Of a DNA stretch of 64,000 nucleotides, positions 47,901-61,400 are shown in pieces; position 1 is the first letter of the stretch; each line of letters begins with the position of its first letter. Location: NCBI RefSeq assembly GCF_037038585.1, contig NC_092526.1, forward strand, positions 7,216,001 to 7,280,000. The letters run 5' to 3'. The notes under the pieces were generated by a model. It was not told the origin of the DNA, made no database searches, and saw nothing but the letters and a program-made list of their open reading frames with translations. A program made the position numbers and the translations under genes. This DNA comes from Patagioenas fasciata. Its lineage: Eukaryota; Chordata; Aves; Columbiformes; Columbidae.

Positions 47901-48330
47901 CTTCCTACTCATTTGAAATACTGCAAAGAATATTGCTAGTTTCTGCAAATACAGAAATTCCTCCTGCCTGGTTGCTATTCACGCTTCACTTGAAAGGTCT
48001 ACTAGTCATTCTGCTATTGTCTCTGAGTGATGTACACAAGGGGAACTGGTTTTTAGTTAAATTCTACTTAAACGTATAACACTTATGATTTCTTGATAAC
48101 TGTGTTCTGCAAGCTCCTCAAATGAGCATGCAAGCCACTTTATTGTGAAGACATGTTTTCATTGCTCTTCAAAACACTTGTGCCTTCAGGAGCACAGATT
48201 TACCTGGTCAATGGCTCACAAGTTTAAAAAAAAATGGATACCTGCAAATTATCGACCAGATTTTCTTCTCCTGAACATGTTAGTGAATGCCTTTCATGTG
48301 TAGTTTTATAGTCGGGTCCCGTATTATCAG
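44961..48330. other. Non-genic DNA downstream of the CpG island
   Basis: 45500-46040 is more GC-balanced and open in overlapping frames on both strands (88-132 codons), with no recognisable protein. If the island starts a transcript on the plus strand, its exons would be sought here, but no convincing acceptor-exon-donor combination stands out. From 46300 on it is AT-rich. Confidence 0.4.
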
Positions 48331-48407
48331 GAGATTCTGATTAAATTCTCATTAATTTCAGCATCATAGAAAAGGAGCTTCAACATTTCAAGTGGGTGTT
48401 AAGTTGC
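48331..48407 (+). repeat. Unidentified dispersed repeat, copy A
   Basis: This 77-bp segment from GAGATTCTGATTAAATTCTC to AAGTTGC pairs with 52986-53062 in the same orientation with 10 substitutions and no gaps (about 87% identity). Homology ends sharply at both edges. I do not recognise the family. Confidence 0.85.
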
Positions 48408-51400
48408 ATTAAGACTTGTGTACTCGTTCCACCTGAATTATTATTCATGCACAAAGAGCTGTAAGAGCTTTTTTAAAAAAGTAGGATGTCGCAGCCCTTA
48501 CTGTAGAACTTCTTGGTGCGTATTTTGTTCTCCCCAAGGTGTACATAAGAAAAACACACACCCAGCATCATACCGAGGCAGGTTTCTCAGTTCATCCAAA
48601 GATTGTTCCACAAATCCTGTCAGTCTGTCATAAATAGCTTGTCTGCTTGAAGACTCACTCTAAGCACATTTTTGCACATTTTTTCCTGGGCACAGTTCTG
48701 TGCTGTGTCTGGAAATAAGTTTTGCTGTGAAGTGTGTTTTCTCTGGACCAGGAACACAGATGACATGTATTTAAATTTCTAGGATTATTTTTTAAAATTG
48801 TGTTCTTAATAAACCTTATTGACTTTGTGTTCTATTTTCCTGTTTAGCTCAGGTTTCTATTTTCTTCTGTCTCGTGCAAAGTGTACTTATATTCCATGAG
48901 AAATTAATAAGACAATTTCAGAATTTGGTTCCTGTTATTTTTTGTAACCTCTGTTGTAAAGGGTAGGAGATAGCAGTGTTCTATCCCAAATGCCTACCAA
49001 CAATGTGTCATCTCATATTTTAGGCTTTGTGACCCACAACCAAAGAATCAAGATGATAGATGCGTAATAATATGAAATCTTTACTCACCTGCATACAAAA
49101 AATGAACCATTTAAACAGTTTCACTGCTGATTTCAGGATAAGATTGTAATGGGAAGCACTTCTTCTCCTCGATTTCCTGATGGTTCATAAAGAACAAACC
49201 TGCAAAGAAGAGCGAGAGTATAAATACAGCATGCTGCTTTGCCAGTAATACTTTATTTATTTACTTTATTTATTCTTAATTGTAGTCTAAAAACAGAGTG
49301 ACTTCCAGTTTACCTGAATCCGAAAAAGGTGCACACATATGGCAGAAATGTAACTGTCTCTACAGTACTTTAATTTTGTGCCAGAGTTTGTTTCTCTAGA
49401 ACATCTTGATAAGTTGATGGATTGTGTCATAAAACGCTTAAAACTTGTAACACAACAATCTCTTCAACACAAAAATATGTAACCAAAAGATGTTGAGATT
49501 TTAATGTTTGTCCCTGGCAGAAAAATCTTACTAATCAGTATCAGTCACATTATTTACAAATTCTCTTAAAACTAACCCATAGACACACTTATTTTCTTTT
49601 ATTGAATATGCTAAAAAAAAAGCTGTGTATTAATTTTTCAAATCAATATTGACTTTTTTTTTCTTAAGCTAGGAAAAATGTAATCCATTTCTGTTTGGGA
49701 ATTATTACCAAGCAAGCTGATGTTCTGCTGGATGCTGTTAAAGCTTTTCAGTGCAGTAAATATTGCCAATATAATTTCACTGACATATAGATCAGAATAA
49801 TATAGATAGTTCATAGCCAATTGTTTGAAATACATTTGTGTACAAGCATCTAAGAGAAGTGGGAAATAAAACAAAAGCTTGTAAAACGTGCTGTCAGTGT
49901 CTAGATCAGTAAAGAAAGAGGTGATGGAAAACATACCAGAGTTTTATAGCACAGAAAGAATTGCTCTCTTATACAAGGTCAAATATGTAGAAGAAAAATT
50001 ATCATGCTCTGTTTGAATAAAGTATAGATATTGATTAGACTTAACATAAGAGCCTGGAAATAAAATAATTTCTAAAAATATGGGATTATCTATTAAATAT
50101 TCACCAAGAATCAGAATAACAAGGTGACCAAGAAACAGTCTACTATGTAAACTGGAACAAACAGAGAATTACAAGCAGCCTCCTTGCAGTGTAATCGATC
50201 AAAGACAGTTGCACTTAAAGTTCTGTGTGAGAATGTGGGCTGACAGGGTCCATTACCAGCACAAATCCAAAAAATGAAATAGCCATTTCCCAGTAAACTG
50301 CAACCTTTGCAGCTGGTTTTGCCCTCTCAGAGAGGAGCTGGCTCGTTCACTCTCTGATTGCAGCCCCCCAAAACTCCAGGTTGTGGAGAATGAACCAGAT
50401 CCTTATTCACCAGCAATGCTCAGAACGTGCACACTGTTGCTGTCAGATCCGATAAGTTCTTTTTGTCCTCCCAGTCATAATAGCAGTTAACTACTCATGT
50501 GTGGTCCTCTCTAAACGCCTGTGACTGACAAAGATGATTCCTGGCCAGAATCAAAAGCTAAGCATTTTATTTCTGAAGAAGTGAAAACATGAATAATTTG
50601 TTAGCACCCCTGATTAAATTAGTCAGTATATTTTTTAAGGGAAGGCATTTTCCAAACTGCATGAAGTGTCCTTATGTGGGTCAAGGCAGCACAAGAGCTG
50701 TCCTCACATGGAGGTGGAAAGTATGACAAGAAATACCTGTAAGTTATTCACAAACACATTAACTGCAGTTAAGGCAGTAGAGCAAGCATGAAAATTACAG
50801 CTCACTTGGCAGCATGGAACTGGTGAAAACAATTCCCTGAGAGGTCATGTAATCAGCAGGGCAGGTAATTGTATTGTTATCCTACAGGCATTATAAGGAA
50901 TCCCTCAAAATTGACATACAACACGTGAACTTCCATAGACACTAAATAAAGCCATCAAACAAAACTTTGTCCCTGATTTGCACCAACCTTTCTAGTTCTG
51001 CCACACCAACTTACCTATTTTTACTCACAGAAAGGAATCTCATTTCTGTTGTAGTGTTGTAGTTGGCGTCTCAGAATAATAAGACAATGCAGACATAACT
51101 ACCCTGCCTCCAAAATGCTGCTCTGACCTAAACGGTGCTCCAAAAGAAATGTCCAAGATTCTGATATATAGTGAGGAGTGACATTGTCCAGAGCTGCTGG
51201 CAACACAAGAGGAGATTCTTATTTGGGAAGGAAATCTGGGATGTGTAACAGGAGTTCCAAGGTTAAACAGCAGTTTCAGGGTGGCTGTCTTGGTAAGGGA
51301 GGGAGACAACACCTTGGTGTTCTAACATTGCGGTTTGAAAGGTGGTGTCCAGAATGGCCATCTAAATACACAGAAGAGCAACAACAGAGAAATGGCATCC

Positions 51401-52985
51401 TGACCTTTCTAACAACAAGGAGGAATTTGGAAGCCCCTTCTACCTCTCCAGATTGTTTGAACTGCTGCACTGTTGGTGAAGTGGACAGGGAGGGAAAAGT
51501 ATTTTCAGTACAGACCTACTGCACCTCCCATGTACAGATAACAGCTGTTAAGAACAGACTCTTTTTCCAAGTTTTACAAAACGCGTCCTTAGGCAGTAGT
51601 TGCAAACCCACTTAGTCGGTTTGAATTTTAAGTCTCAAGAAAATGTTTAATTTCCTCCATGAATATTTGATCCTTACCCACACAAAACAAGAAAATTACA
51701 GGAGTTTTGCAGTCTTTAATTCTTTCTCACCACCTTAACAAGGAATACGGTGAGGATGATGTTACCAGAAACTGAATCAACCAATTAGTGAGATTATTTA
51801 TCTTGTGCTTCTACTGAAGGAGTAGCATGAGAGATTTAAGAATACTGAAAGAGTAGTAGAGTATGCAGATTGTCAGGGTCTTTTGTGGACTGCAGCAGCT
51901 TTTGAGAGAGAACACAAGGATTAAAAAAAAAAAAGTCTAATTTAATTACTTCATCTCCCACCATTGCTGTCACCTTCTATAAACAAATGAGTAAAGAACA
52001 ATTAACTAGGAAAAGTAAACTAAAGCTTAATTAAGAAAGGATTTTTCTTTCTTTCCTATTCAGGCTCATGTGGGTACCTTGTCCCTAGGATCCAGCAGAC
52101 ATGCCATTTCCTTCCTCTGGTAATTAGAGACACCGTATTTGCTGAACAGAGTGCTGAAGGCATATTCTCAACCATTCATTTTCAAAACAGAGTGACAGGC
52201 ACGTTTATAACCTAGAAGTAACTTGTATTCATGTAAACACAGCCTATTTGCACATAGCCACCTCAATCAAATTGATGTTTCACGGCTTATCAAAACTAGA
52301 ACCATTCCAAAAGAATCAACACTGAAAGCCTTGGAAATGGCACCAAAAGAGTTGTAGTAGGTGGAGCTGAGCCAAGAATATTTTTAGGCTACCACAGAAA
52401 GCCTATGGAGGCCTGAAAGACATGAGATCTTATTGTTACATATCTGAATACAACTGAAACAGCGGAATGACTGATAAGCAAGTAGAAAGTAGACTATTAA
52501 GCAGAATATCTGTGAACTATCAAAGGACTAATGAAAATATACCAAATGTATCTATGGCATGATATGAGGATGTAAACACCAGGAAATACCTGAGTATTTA
52601 AAGATGTCTACCACAAACTGAATAAATAGTACTGCCAATAAGTGGAATTTTCTCAATGTTTATGCATTGATAAATAAATAATTTAAAGTTCCGTTATAGA
52701 AGATAATAACCATAACATAACGTATAAGGACCCAGCATATAGAGGGGATGCGTAGCTTTCCTCCTTTGGATCTGGGCTGTTAAAGCTCAGTGTGTATTGC
52801 TTAATCAGCACATAGTGTTACGTGTATCTATCATATGAAGAAGAGTGTTGTAGCTTTATAAGGCTGAGTCAGACTTGGAGTAGGCAATAGGTGTCAGTAG
52901 GTGAGAAGCTGCATGTTGAAATACCATGAGTGTGTTGAGTCTGGAGTATCGGGGCACCAGCAGCTCCACAGGGACAAATTTGCCT
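48408..52985. other. Non-genic AT-rich DNA
   Basis: It contains a TTTA tract at 49251-49275 and A12 at 51923-51934. 51040-51615 is open on both strands, with a 145-codon plus frame (51178-51615) lacking any recognisable domain. No transposon was identified apart from the unidentified repeat pair that bounds this stretch. Confidence 0.4.
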
Positions 52986-53062
52986 GAGATTCTGATTAAA
53001 TTCTCATTATTTTCAGCATTACAGAAAAGGTACTTTAACATTTTAAGTGGATGGCAAGTTGC
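52986..53062 (+). repeat. Unidentified dispersed repeat, copy B
   Basis: This is the second copy of the 77-bp repeat at 48331. The reverse strand is open across this copy (...ENLIRIS...), but copy A carries a stop in the same frame and most substitutions between them change amino acids, so the frame is not under protein-level constraint. Confidence 0.85.
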
Positions 53063-54050
53063 TTTCATCTGATGACCCATCACTGACCATAGCCCTGGGG
53101 CCTCTGGTGTCATTCCATGCCCACACTTCCAAGGGATCTGCTACCATCACCTGCTTGTACTTTTCTGTGTTGTGTTTTATTGTAGGGTCATAGATAATTC
53201 ACTCTACGCTAAGAAATACTTGCCATAACTACCTGTTAGTTACAGACATACACATAACTGTAAGCACTAGCACACAACTGCGCACATCTGGACAGAAGCT
53301 AGCTGGTTGTTAGTTAGCTAATGCTGTTACAACCTGGTAAACTAAACCAGAACTCCAGTCCAGGCACAGCCTGACAAGTCTTGAGGCTGGTGGCCTCAGT
53401 TTAGCACAAGGTCTGTGTTCTGCTACATGCAGTGGCAGCACCGTCTGTACTGGCCTACAAGGCTACACGTAGTAGTAGTAGATGCGCGGTCTCTCCTCGT
53501 CACCACTGGCTACAGAACAGGGCTCCACAGGCTTAGATGTCTGAACAGCATTTTAATGGTTTTGCCACTTCTAAACCAGCTTCTCGACAGCAGCCAACCT
53601 CTCCATCTTTCATAGGAAGGACAAACTTGATGTGTTTCAAATATCACTAATAACCTTGCTGCAGACATTAAACAGAAAATGTCTGTAAATACATTGAATA
53701 TTAGAGTTGAATATCACCCTTCACATAAAAAACAGAGTAAAGCTATTTAGGGAGGGCATTTCCATCTAAGAAAAGTGCTTGATATCTTGTAACATATAAT
53801 TTGCATAACCAAGAGATGGCAGCACTCCATCAACCATTTGCCTGAAGCATTTATTTGAAAATGATTATGCATCTGTGCACATGATACCTCAGTGTGTGAA
53901 CAACAATGAAATAACAATGGAGCGACACCAGTGATTATTATTCTATTCCTTTACAAAGGTCTGTAAAGATGAAATTCATTCACCGGTAACTTGAATGACT
54001 CAGCTTATACTAAGAATAAGACATAGCAAGTTGTGGGGTTTTATTGTTTG

Positions 54051-54070
54051 GTTTGTTTGTTTGTTTGTTT
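54051..54070 (+). repeat. (GTTT)5 microsatellite
   Basis: Five perfect GTTT units are preceded by GGTTTTATTGTTTG, giving a longer imperfect tract from about 54037. Confidence 0.85.
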
Positions 54071-54362
54071 TAATTTGGTTGTCTCATAGGTGCATCTTCT
54101 CAAAACGTTTTTCATAAGGTAACTAAATTACCTAACTCCCCTTTCACCAAATCTTAAGAATACATATATCAAATATACACTTCCATTTAAAGCACTCTGT
54201 CAGCCTTTTCTCAGCAGCTGGAAAAGTTCCCAGGTAATAATCTTATGGATCGAGGCACCTCTAAAAATTCAATTATGTTTTTAATATATATACTGCTGAT
54301 TGTCTCCTGCAGACTGATGCTGGCAGAAATTGGAGGAGTTTTGCCTTTCCCAACAGCCTCCA

Positions 54363-54392
54363 GTGTGTGTGTATATATATATATATATATAT
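54363..54392 (+). repeat. (GT)5(AT)10 compound microsatellite
   Basis: Alternating purine-pyrimidine DNA runs for 30 bp: five GT then ten AT units. It is likely polymorphic in length. Confidence 0.9.
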
Positions 54393-55230
54393 CATCAGGC
54401 TCACAAGGGGTTTGGTTAGCGATGATAATTAACCTCTTTTAGTCCATTTTACATTAAGATTCCATGAATAGCATACAGACTTCAGCAACAGTCTTCAAAC
54501 AATGCTACATGGGAAATTAGTCGTAAAACTATAAGGATACTATGAGGTGATTAGGAAACCGGGTAAAAGGCAGATGACAATGAACTGGACTGAAAAGGAA
54601 ATTGTTGAACTGAGACGTTGTGGTCGGATGAGTTTTGAGAACAGCATTATTTAACTTAATGAGGAGGTTCACAACTGACTAAAGCCAACACTGGTTTCCA
54701 CCTCTGTTCCTTATTGCTAGAACTAATTTTTCTAACAAAAAGGCCAGGTTCAAACAACATGGGCATATTTCAGAAAAATATGTCATGAACAAGCTGCATA
54801 AGGATCTTACAATTTCTTGCATTATTATTCTTACTTTAAAATGTCTGGATTGATTTTCTCCTATTGCAACCCATTTTAGTTTAGTGTCTCTCTAACTTCA
54901 TTGATGTTACACTTAATTTAATCCAATACCCCAGGAGAATCTGTTTCTTTTCACAGAAAATACTGGATGTAAGTTTTTGGGAGGGTTGCTTTGGCTTTCT
55001 GGTTTTTTAAATGTGACCTTGTTCTTCCATATCTGTCTCTAATGAAAATATCCACCACTATTGCATTCATTCCTGATATTTCTAATTATACAGAAGATGA
55101 TCATTCTTAGAAGACCAGTTTTGTTTAACAGTTTAAGAAATGCTATGCAGGAATATAACTCAAAAAACTATTCTGTGTTTCATCAAAAGATACTAAGTGT
55201 AGGCACTACGTAGAAACTGGAATAGCAAGT

Positions 55231-55644
55231 ATCACAGAATCACAGAATCAACTGGGTTGGAAAAGACCTCAGAGATCATCAAGTCCAACCCTGGGTCCAA
55301 CTCCAGTCCATTGACCAGATCATGGCACTAAGTGCCACGTCCAATCTTAGTTTAAAAACCTCCAGTGCCGGTGAGTCCAGCACCTCCCTGGGCAGCCATT
55401 CCAATGCCTGACCACTCTCTCTGCACAGAATTGCTTTCTAATCTCCAGCCTCAATTTCCCCTGGCAGAGTTGAAGCCCATGCCCCCTTGTCCTATTGCTG
55501 ACTGCCTGGGAGAAGAGACCAATCCCCACCTGGCTACAACTTCCCTTCAGGTAGTTCTAGAGAGTGCTGAGCTCACCTCTAAGCCTCTTCTTCTCCAGAC
55601 TAAACAACCCCAGCTCCCTCAGCCTCTCCCCATAGGTCTTGTAT
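55231..55644 (-). mobile_element. CR1 LINE, ORF2 C-terminus and 3' end
   Basis: The plus strand starts ATCACAGAATCACAGAATCAACTGGGTTGGAAAAGACCTCAGAGATCATC and ends CTCCCTCAGCCTCTCCCCATAGG. Read on the minus strand it is about 410 bp of CR1 with the ORF2 C-terminal blocks [31 protein letters not shown] and a further block in another frame after an indel (frame 55347-55529). The 3' terminus shows the (CACAGAAT)2 microsatellite and the GGTTGGAAAAGACCTC segment typical of a CR1 subfamily different from the copies at 18271 and 33250. It is 5'-truncated and inactive. Confidence 0.95.
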
Positions 55645-57974
55645 GCTTTCGTTCTATCTTTTATTCTAATATAATGTGTGCATCTTAAATTACACCAATC
55701 AGACTACATGAGACTACAGCTATGAGAACAAGTCTGTAACTGATCATCTCAGGGTTTTTTTTTCCTGAAGCAAGAGGCTGCAGCACCAACTTTCTCCTCT
55801 TTCTCACACAAATCAATCTTGCTGCCTATAATGAGCTCCTGTGTCACTGGAGGAATATCCATGGCATTGTACATACCAGCTAGATCAAAACACTTCAAGC
55901 AACTGAACAAGTTCTCCAAAATACAGATTGCAATCTAAGTTTTTTTGACTCGTAACTGTTTCTATTGATGGGCCTGAAGTCCCCATTCATTATTAGCTCA
56001 ATACATTTTCAGAGGGTGACAAATGAAATCTCGAGAACATATATTGCAAAGAATTTGTAACAGCATGTTTCTTGAATTATTATTAACTCAATAGAAATCC
56101 TGTCTTATATAAATATGCTTTAAAAGACCGGACAAAATTAAATATCATTGCTGGGGGTAAAAATATATCTTTTTTTCTCTCTGAGATGATCAATTCTTCC
56201 AGAACTCCTCTTCCCCCAACACTGTGATGTGGTTGTATCAGAATCAATAATCTATTTCTAGATAAAAGGACAATTTTTTACTCAGCAGTTAGTAGGTTTC
56301 TACTGCTTGCTGTTGTATTTAGTATTCCTTTTAAGTTGTTGGGTTTTTTTTCTCCAGATAGAAAACTTCGGATAACTACTTTGAAGATAATTCCCACATC
56401 AAGCTGAAAGCACAAAAGATAACAAAAGTTCAAAACTTTTCAAGTTCTGACTTAGGGAAGATAGGACAGCTCACTTCTTCCGTTTGTTCCCAACACAGGG
56501 AGCTCAGGGCTGCTCTGAAACACTATTTACCTCGTTTTCTTTCTCCAGTTTCATACTTTCGACTCTGTAACTTTGCTTTGCATTCCTTTCCCTGGTTCAC
56601 AGCCACAGGATGCCCCACCAGTCTGCTGCCCAACCAATAACCAGTTTCTTATTTTTCTAAGTTCTATGACAAAAACTTTATTAGGTTATCCACTCCCAAT
56701 ACAACCACTTGTAACATGTTCCTGTAAGATGTGCTCTAAATGCTCTATTGCCTACATGACTTAGGGATTGCTGTTATGAATATTGATAAAGAAAATACAT
56801 TAAAAATTGCCACAGTGAAATTTCATACAATCTGTTTACAACTAAGTTGATGGAGCCTCATAAGTTGTATTCCTACAATTTTATTCAAAAGAGCAAAATT
56901 GCTCAATTCAAAAATACTTAAGGGCAAAGGACAGGACCACAACAGAGTTTAGATAGAAGCTTTCCAGCAGTATGAGTTCAGATTTAATTGGGTTGAACCC
57001 TCCAAGGTGCTCATGTCACATCGTGCTGGTGTTATTATTTGGGCTGTTTGAAGGTAGATAATGCTTTGATGTCTCTGAAGTTACTTCTGCTTTACAATGT
57101 AAAGACCATCATGAGTTTCAGGGCATCATCTGATGAAATTTAAGACCAATGTAAATTCAAATCAGTAGGAATACACGTGCTTAATGCTGAGCACAGGTAC
57201 ACACCTTTGCCTGCTGAAGAACTAAGTGGATAGACAAGAAAGATGTTTTGATTGTGTTTCATGTAGAAAACATGTTTTCATGATTCTTATCCATGCTAAG
57301 GTAATAGTTTCCTGAAAGAAATTGAAGTAGAAATTGCAAATTTTGAGCTCATTCACCAGAAAGCAAATGTACAGGATATGTCTAAGAGTAAAACCAGATG
57401 ATATTTTAAGTGAATGCAAGCTAATAAATAGCATCATGTGGGAATTTTGAGATATGGTGACAGAACTCAGAGGGGCAGAACTCAGCTGTGGTAGCCTATC
57501 CCACATCAAAGCTAAGCTGAAGGAAATTTAGGCAAGCTCAATTCATATTTGTCAAATTATCTTCAAGCAAAAATTTGCTTTTATAATGATAAAAACTATG
57601 ATGCTGTGCCATGGGAAAGAGCCATGGTTCATTCAGTTCCCAAACCAAGGCAGATTAAATAGGTGACTGCCTAGATTCTTGAGAAGTTTTTCTGATCACC
57701 TGCAAAGTGATTCCTCACTTCCACAGAGATAACCACGTTTAGAACTTAATGTTTCAGCATTAACACCTAGCTCTCAGCTCCTCTGCCTTACTTCCAAGAC
57801 AATCGACTAGGAATCGTAAATTTGCACCACTATCTCCTATTTAAATATTGCACTTGTTAACTGGTAGTGCCACGTTTACTTTAACTTTCAAAGGCCGGAG
57901 CTACCTGCTGGCAGACACCTCCACAATGCCAGTCTTATCAATGCAAAACGCGGCTTATTAAAAAGATATGCACC

Positions 57975-58014
57975 TATTATTGTTATTATTGTTACTATCA
58001 TCATCATCATCATC
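57975..58014 (+). repeat. TTA/TTG and (ATC)6 trinucleotide tract
   Basis: An imperfect TTATTG/TTATTA stretch passes into (ATC)6 at 57997-58014. On the minus strand it encodes the run of Met in a chance open frame. Confidence 0.85.
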
Positions 58015-58403
58015 AGATAAAAGGCACCAGTTTCAGCATCTTTATACAGGAAGCTACTGCCCACAAGCCCCTTACAGAGCATCCTTGCACTTGTCTGATG
58101 CTTGTGCCTCTTACACCACAGTGAAACCTGCTCTGTTCACTGAAAAAGAGCACAGTAGGATGTATCTCTGAACAGACTCACACGTCAGTTATTATTGGTC
58201 GCGATAAACAATTCTCTCCTGCTTAACAAAGCACACACCGAGTCCTCTGGCTCACTTTCTGAGTGATTTAACATTTCAGAGATGAACTCAACAGCCCCAC
58301 TCTACCCTGAGTAATGAGTCAGACCTTCCTAAACACTTCATTGGAGTTTGTTTACAGCGATGTCGTTTTCTACAGCAGGGGGAGGAGGTGTCTGTGTTTC
58401 CTT

Positions 58404-58448
58404 TATATATATATACATATATATATATATACAATTTTTTTTTTTTTT
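58404..58448 (+). repeat. (TA)n and T14 tract
   Basis: A TA dinucleotide stretch with one CA interruption (58404-58431) is followed after ACAA by 14 T residues (58435-58448). Such a long TA tract can extrude a cruciform; it is chiefly a length-polymorphic simple repeat. Confidence 0.9.
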
Positions 58449-61400
58449 AAGCAAACACAACTGACAAAACTGTCAACTCTTTTTATTGTTTTCAACTTAT
58501 CCAAACAGAATTAAGCTGCAGGGAGTCTATTAATAAGGGCCTACACAACAAAACCTTTCACAATCTTCAAGGCAGGTTTTAATCTCCCAGAAAAAAATCA
58601 ATTTTATTTAGAATAAACTAGTAGAGAATGGAGATTACTCCAGGGAATTAGTCTTTAAAGTATGATGGAGAAATATAGATTTTTCTTCTCTACAGGAATA
58701 TGATGTTGCAGCGCATATTAAATGTGCCATAACAATTACACCAAGACTTCTTTAAAAGTTTCAGGTTTATTAACCCTGTAGCTTTTTAGAAATAAGTACT
58801 TCTGATAAAAACAAGAAAAAGCATAATTAGAGAGAAAAATACCTGCAAGAAAAAGCTTAGAGCCTTGAATAAGTTCCAGTGCACTAATGAACCACTCCAC
58901 CAAATCCCAGGAGGTTAAAATATATTCTGTGTGTCGACTCCAATGCAGAAGAACTAACCTTGTGCCCTTGCTTTCCATATCTATGGTATCTCCAAACTGT
59001 CACAAAGGGATGAACACAGAGGGCGAAGTGATATTAATACAAGTTAAATGACCGCCTGGAATACAGCTGCCAAGACCCTCACTCACAGATGGTGACACTT
59101 TGTCTTGGAGGTTGAACCTTTTCAAACAACCCAAATAACATAAATTCTGCATTGGGTTGTACCTGCACCCACTTGCAGCTGAGTGTGTCTTCATCAGCTG
59201 CAGCAGAGAGGATGAAGCTGTTTTTATTGAACACAGGATTGGATGCATTTTCACTGCAATGTAGACACCACTGGGTTTTTAACATTCGTAGAATGAGTTC
59301 AAGTCCTGACACTCTACATTTACTTGTTAACAGGGTCAGTATTTTGCTTTTTACCTCTGCTTTATACTTCTCTTAGCCAGATAAGTGAGACCTACACTCT
59401 GTGCCTGTTATTGTCACTGCAAAAATGTAAAGAACCTTTTGATTCACTGAGACACAAACAGCATGAAGACTGAACCACTTGCAAAACCACTTCTCAGCTC
59501 TTTACACACTTTAACTGCCTGTGCTCCAAATGAAGCTGATGTAAATGAGGCTTACAGGGTTTGAAACCCAATTCACACAGGTGTCGCAAATCTGCACAGG
59601 AGGGTTTGATCTGGTGCAACCATCACTGTGTGGGGGGAAAAAGGCTTGCATGTTTTTCATCAAAAGATACATCTGGGTGCATACATACAGATTTGGATGG
59701 CAGTTAACGCTTCTTCCATACACCTACACTTCTGAATGAAGTTGGTAGCTACGCAACAGCTCCGCTCTTAACCACACATCAGGGTCTCTGCTTACATTGT
59801 CGCTGCAGCTTTTCAACACCGGCTGCCTTCCGTCCTCCTCCTTCATCCCGACTCCCCTATTCTTTGTTGTAGGAAATAACAACCCAGACAACGGCAATGT
59901 CTCTTTTCCTTATTGGTAAACATTCTCTGGGCACATCTGCTGTGATGATGATAAGGCAGAGGTCCACTCTCAAATGGGAAAACCAGAATGTCAGTTTACA
60001 TAATGACCAGAAAACAAGAAAAAGAACCTAGGCGCTCAAGCAGCAAGCCTGTTTCTATCTTGCTTCATTGTCTTAACAGGATTCTTATTGTGTTTATATT
60101 TAGAGACATGGGAAACTGTGCTAGCCATGCTACCCATTGTTACTTAACCTCAAACAACCTATATACTATGCTGTCCATTAAGGAACCTGAATATAGACTC
60201 TAATCAAGGTGGCTAAACAAGATATAGGAAAATAAAGCTCAGTGCTTCCTCCTTGTTTGGGAAAAAACAAACAGGAAGGCTCCCTCTCAGACTCACCTCA
60301 GCTGAAAAGAGTAGGGGGTTTGGCGTTGTTTCCACAGGCTCACAGAAAATTTTAGCTCTCCTTTGTGCACCTGTTTGGCTTTTTCATCATTCATGCACAA
60401 ATTTAAATCCTTCAAAGGTTTAAATTGGCAAATTTATATAGACAGCTTTCGCTTCTTTCTGTGGTGTTTCTTCTTGTCATAATCATAGCATTCGAGATTC
60501 CTCAATAAGTATTGAAGTTTCCTATAGAAATGTTCAAACTTTGGATATCTAAAAGTGTCTCTCTTAATAGATAAGAGATTGAAGGCAAGGTTGCTCCATT
60601 GCTATCCTTAGCAAACATATTTCCTTGGTGAACACACTTCTTCCTATCTTGTCTTGTCACTCAGTCATCAAACCACATAAGGCTGATGTAAACATAGGGA
60701 GACTGAAAAGGCTGTAGTTCTTTCTTACCTCGTCTTTCATTTTCCAATACCTCTGGAATACTCCTGCACAAAGATCAACAGAAAAGCAGGAGGCACGTAA
60801 AAGGAGCATCAGTCTCCAGGAGGAGCTCAAGGAAAAAGTGATCCTACATTGCACCTTCCTACTCCACATGCAAGGAGAGAACCCTTTCCTGTCAGTTTCC
60901 TCTCCCTGCTGCTCGGTTTCATTTGTGTATCATATCCAGTGTGTCTTGGATTTAGTGCTGGAGAAGAAAACAAACTGATTTCTGGTAGAAAGGCCAAAGG
61001 CTGGCCTCTCTAGGAATGGCTGCAGCAGGGTTTCAGTTAGATTTTAAAATGAGACCTTTACTATGATTTCATTTAATTACCCTCCCTGCTTTCTCCCTCA
61101 CCCTTAGAGTGTCCCTTTCCTTCAGGTGGTGGCACTGCTGCGCCATTTGTGGTACTCAGGACAGATTCCTTTGCCAGATTCCAGAGTGTCTCTTAACAAG
61201 TAATTAGAGCAGTTTTCACTAGCTCCTGCTGTCGGCTTTCCAGCTCCTGCATGATCCAAATGGCTCTCAGGGGATGTTACATTATGGTTGGTTTGTTATT
61301 GTTTGTTCCAGGCCAGTGCCACTAGACAAAAGCCTTATAAAACTGGTGAGTGGTATTAATCACAATGTCTTAAGTGTCTATATCTGCACTGTCCATGTTC

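Larger units (their letters stand above)
53063..55230. other. Non-genic DNA with microsatellites
   Basis: It carries (GTA)4 at 53469-53480, (GTTT)5 at 54051-54070 and a compound GT/AT repeat at 54363-54392. No gene or interspersed repeat is recognised. Confidence 0.45.

Noticed and set aside
51178-51615. 145-codon plus frame
   Set aside because: Both strands are open here (minus 51040-51312 and 51276-51470), and no domain is visible, so coding status cannot be supported.
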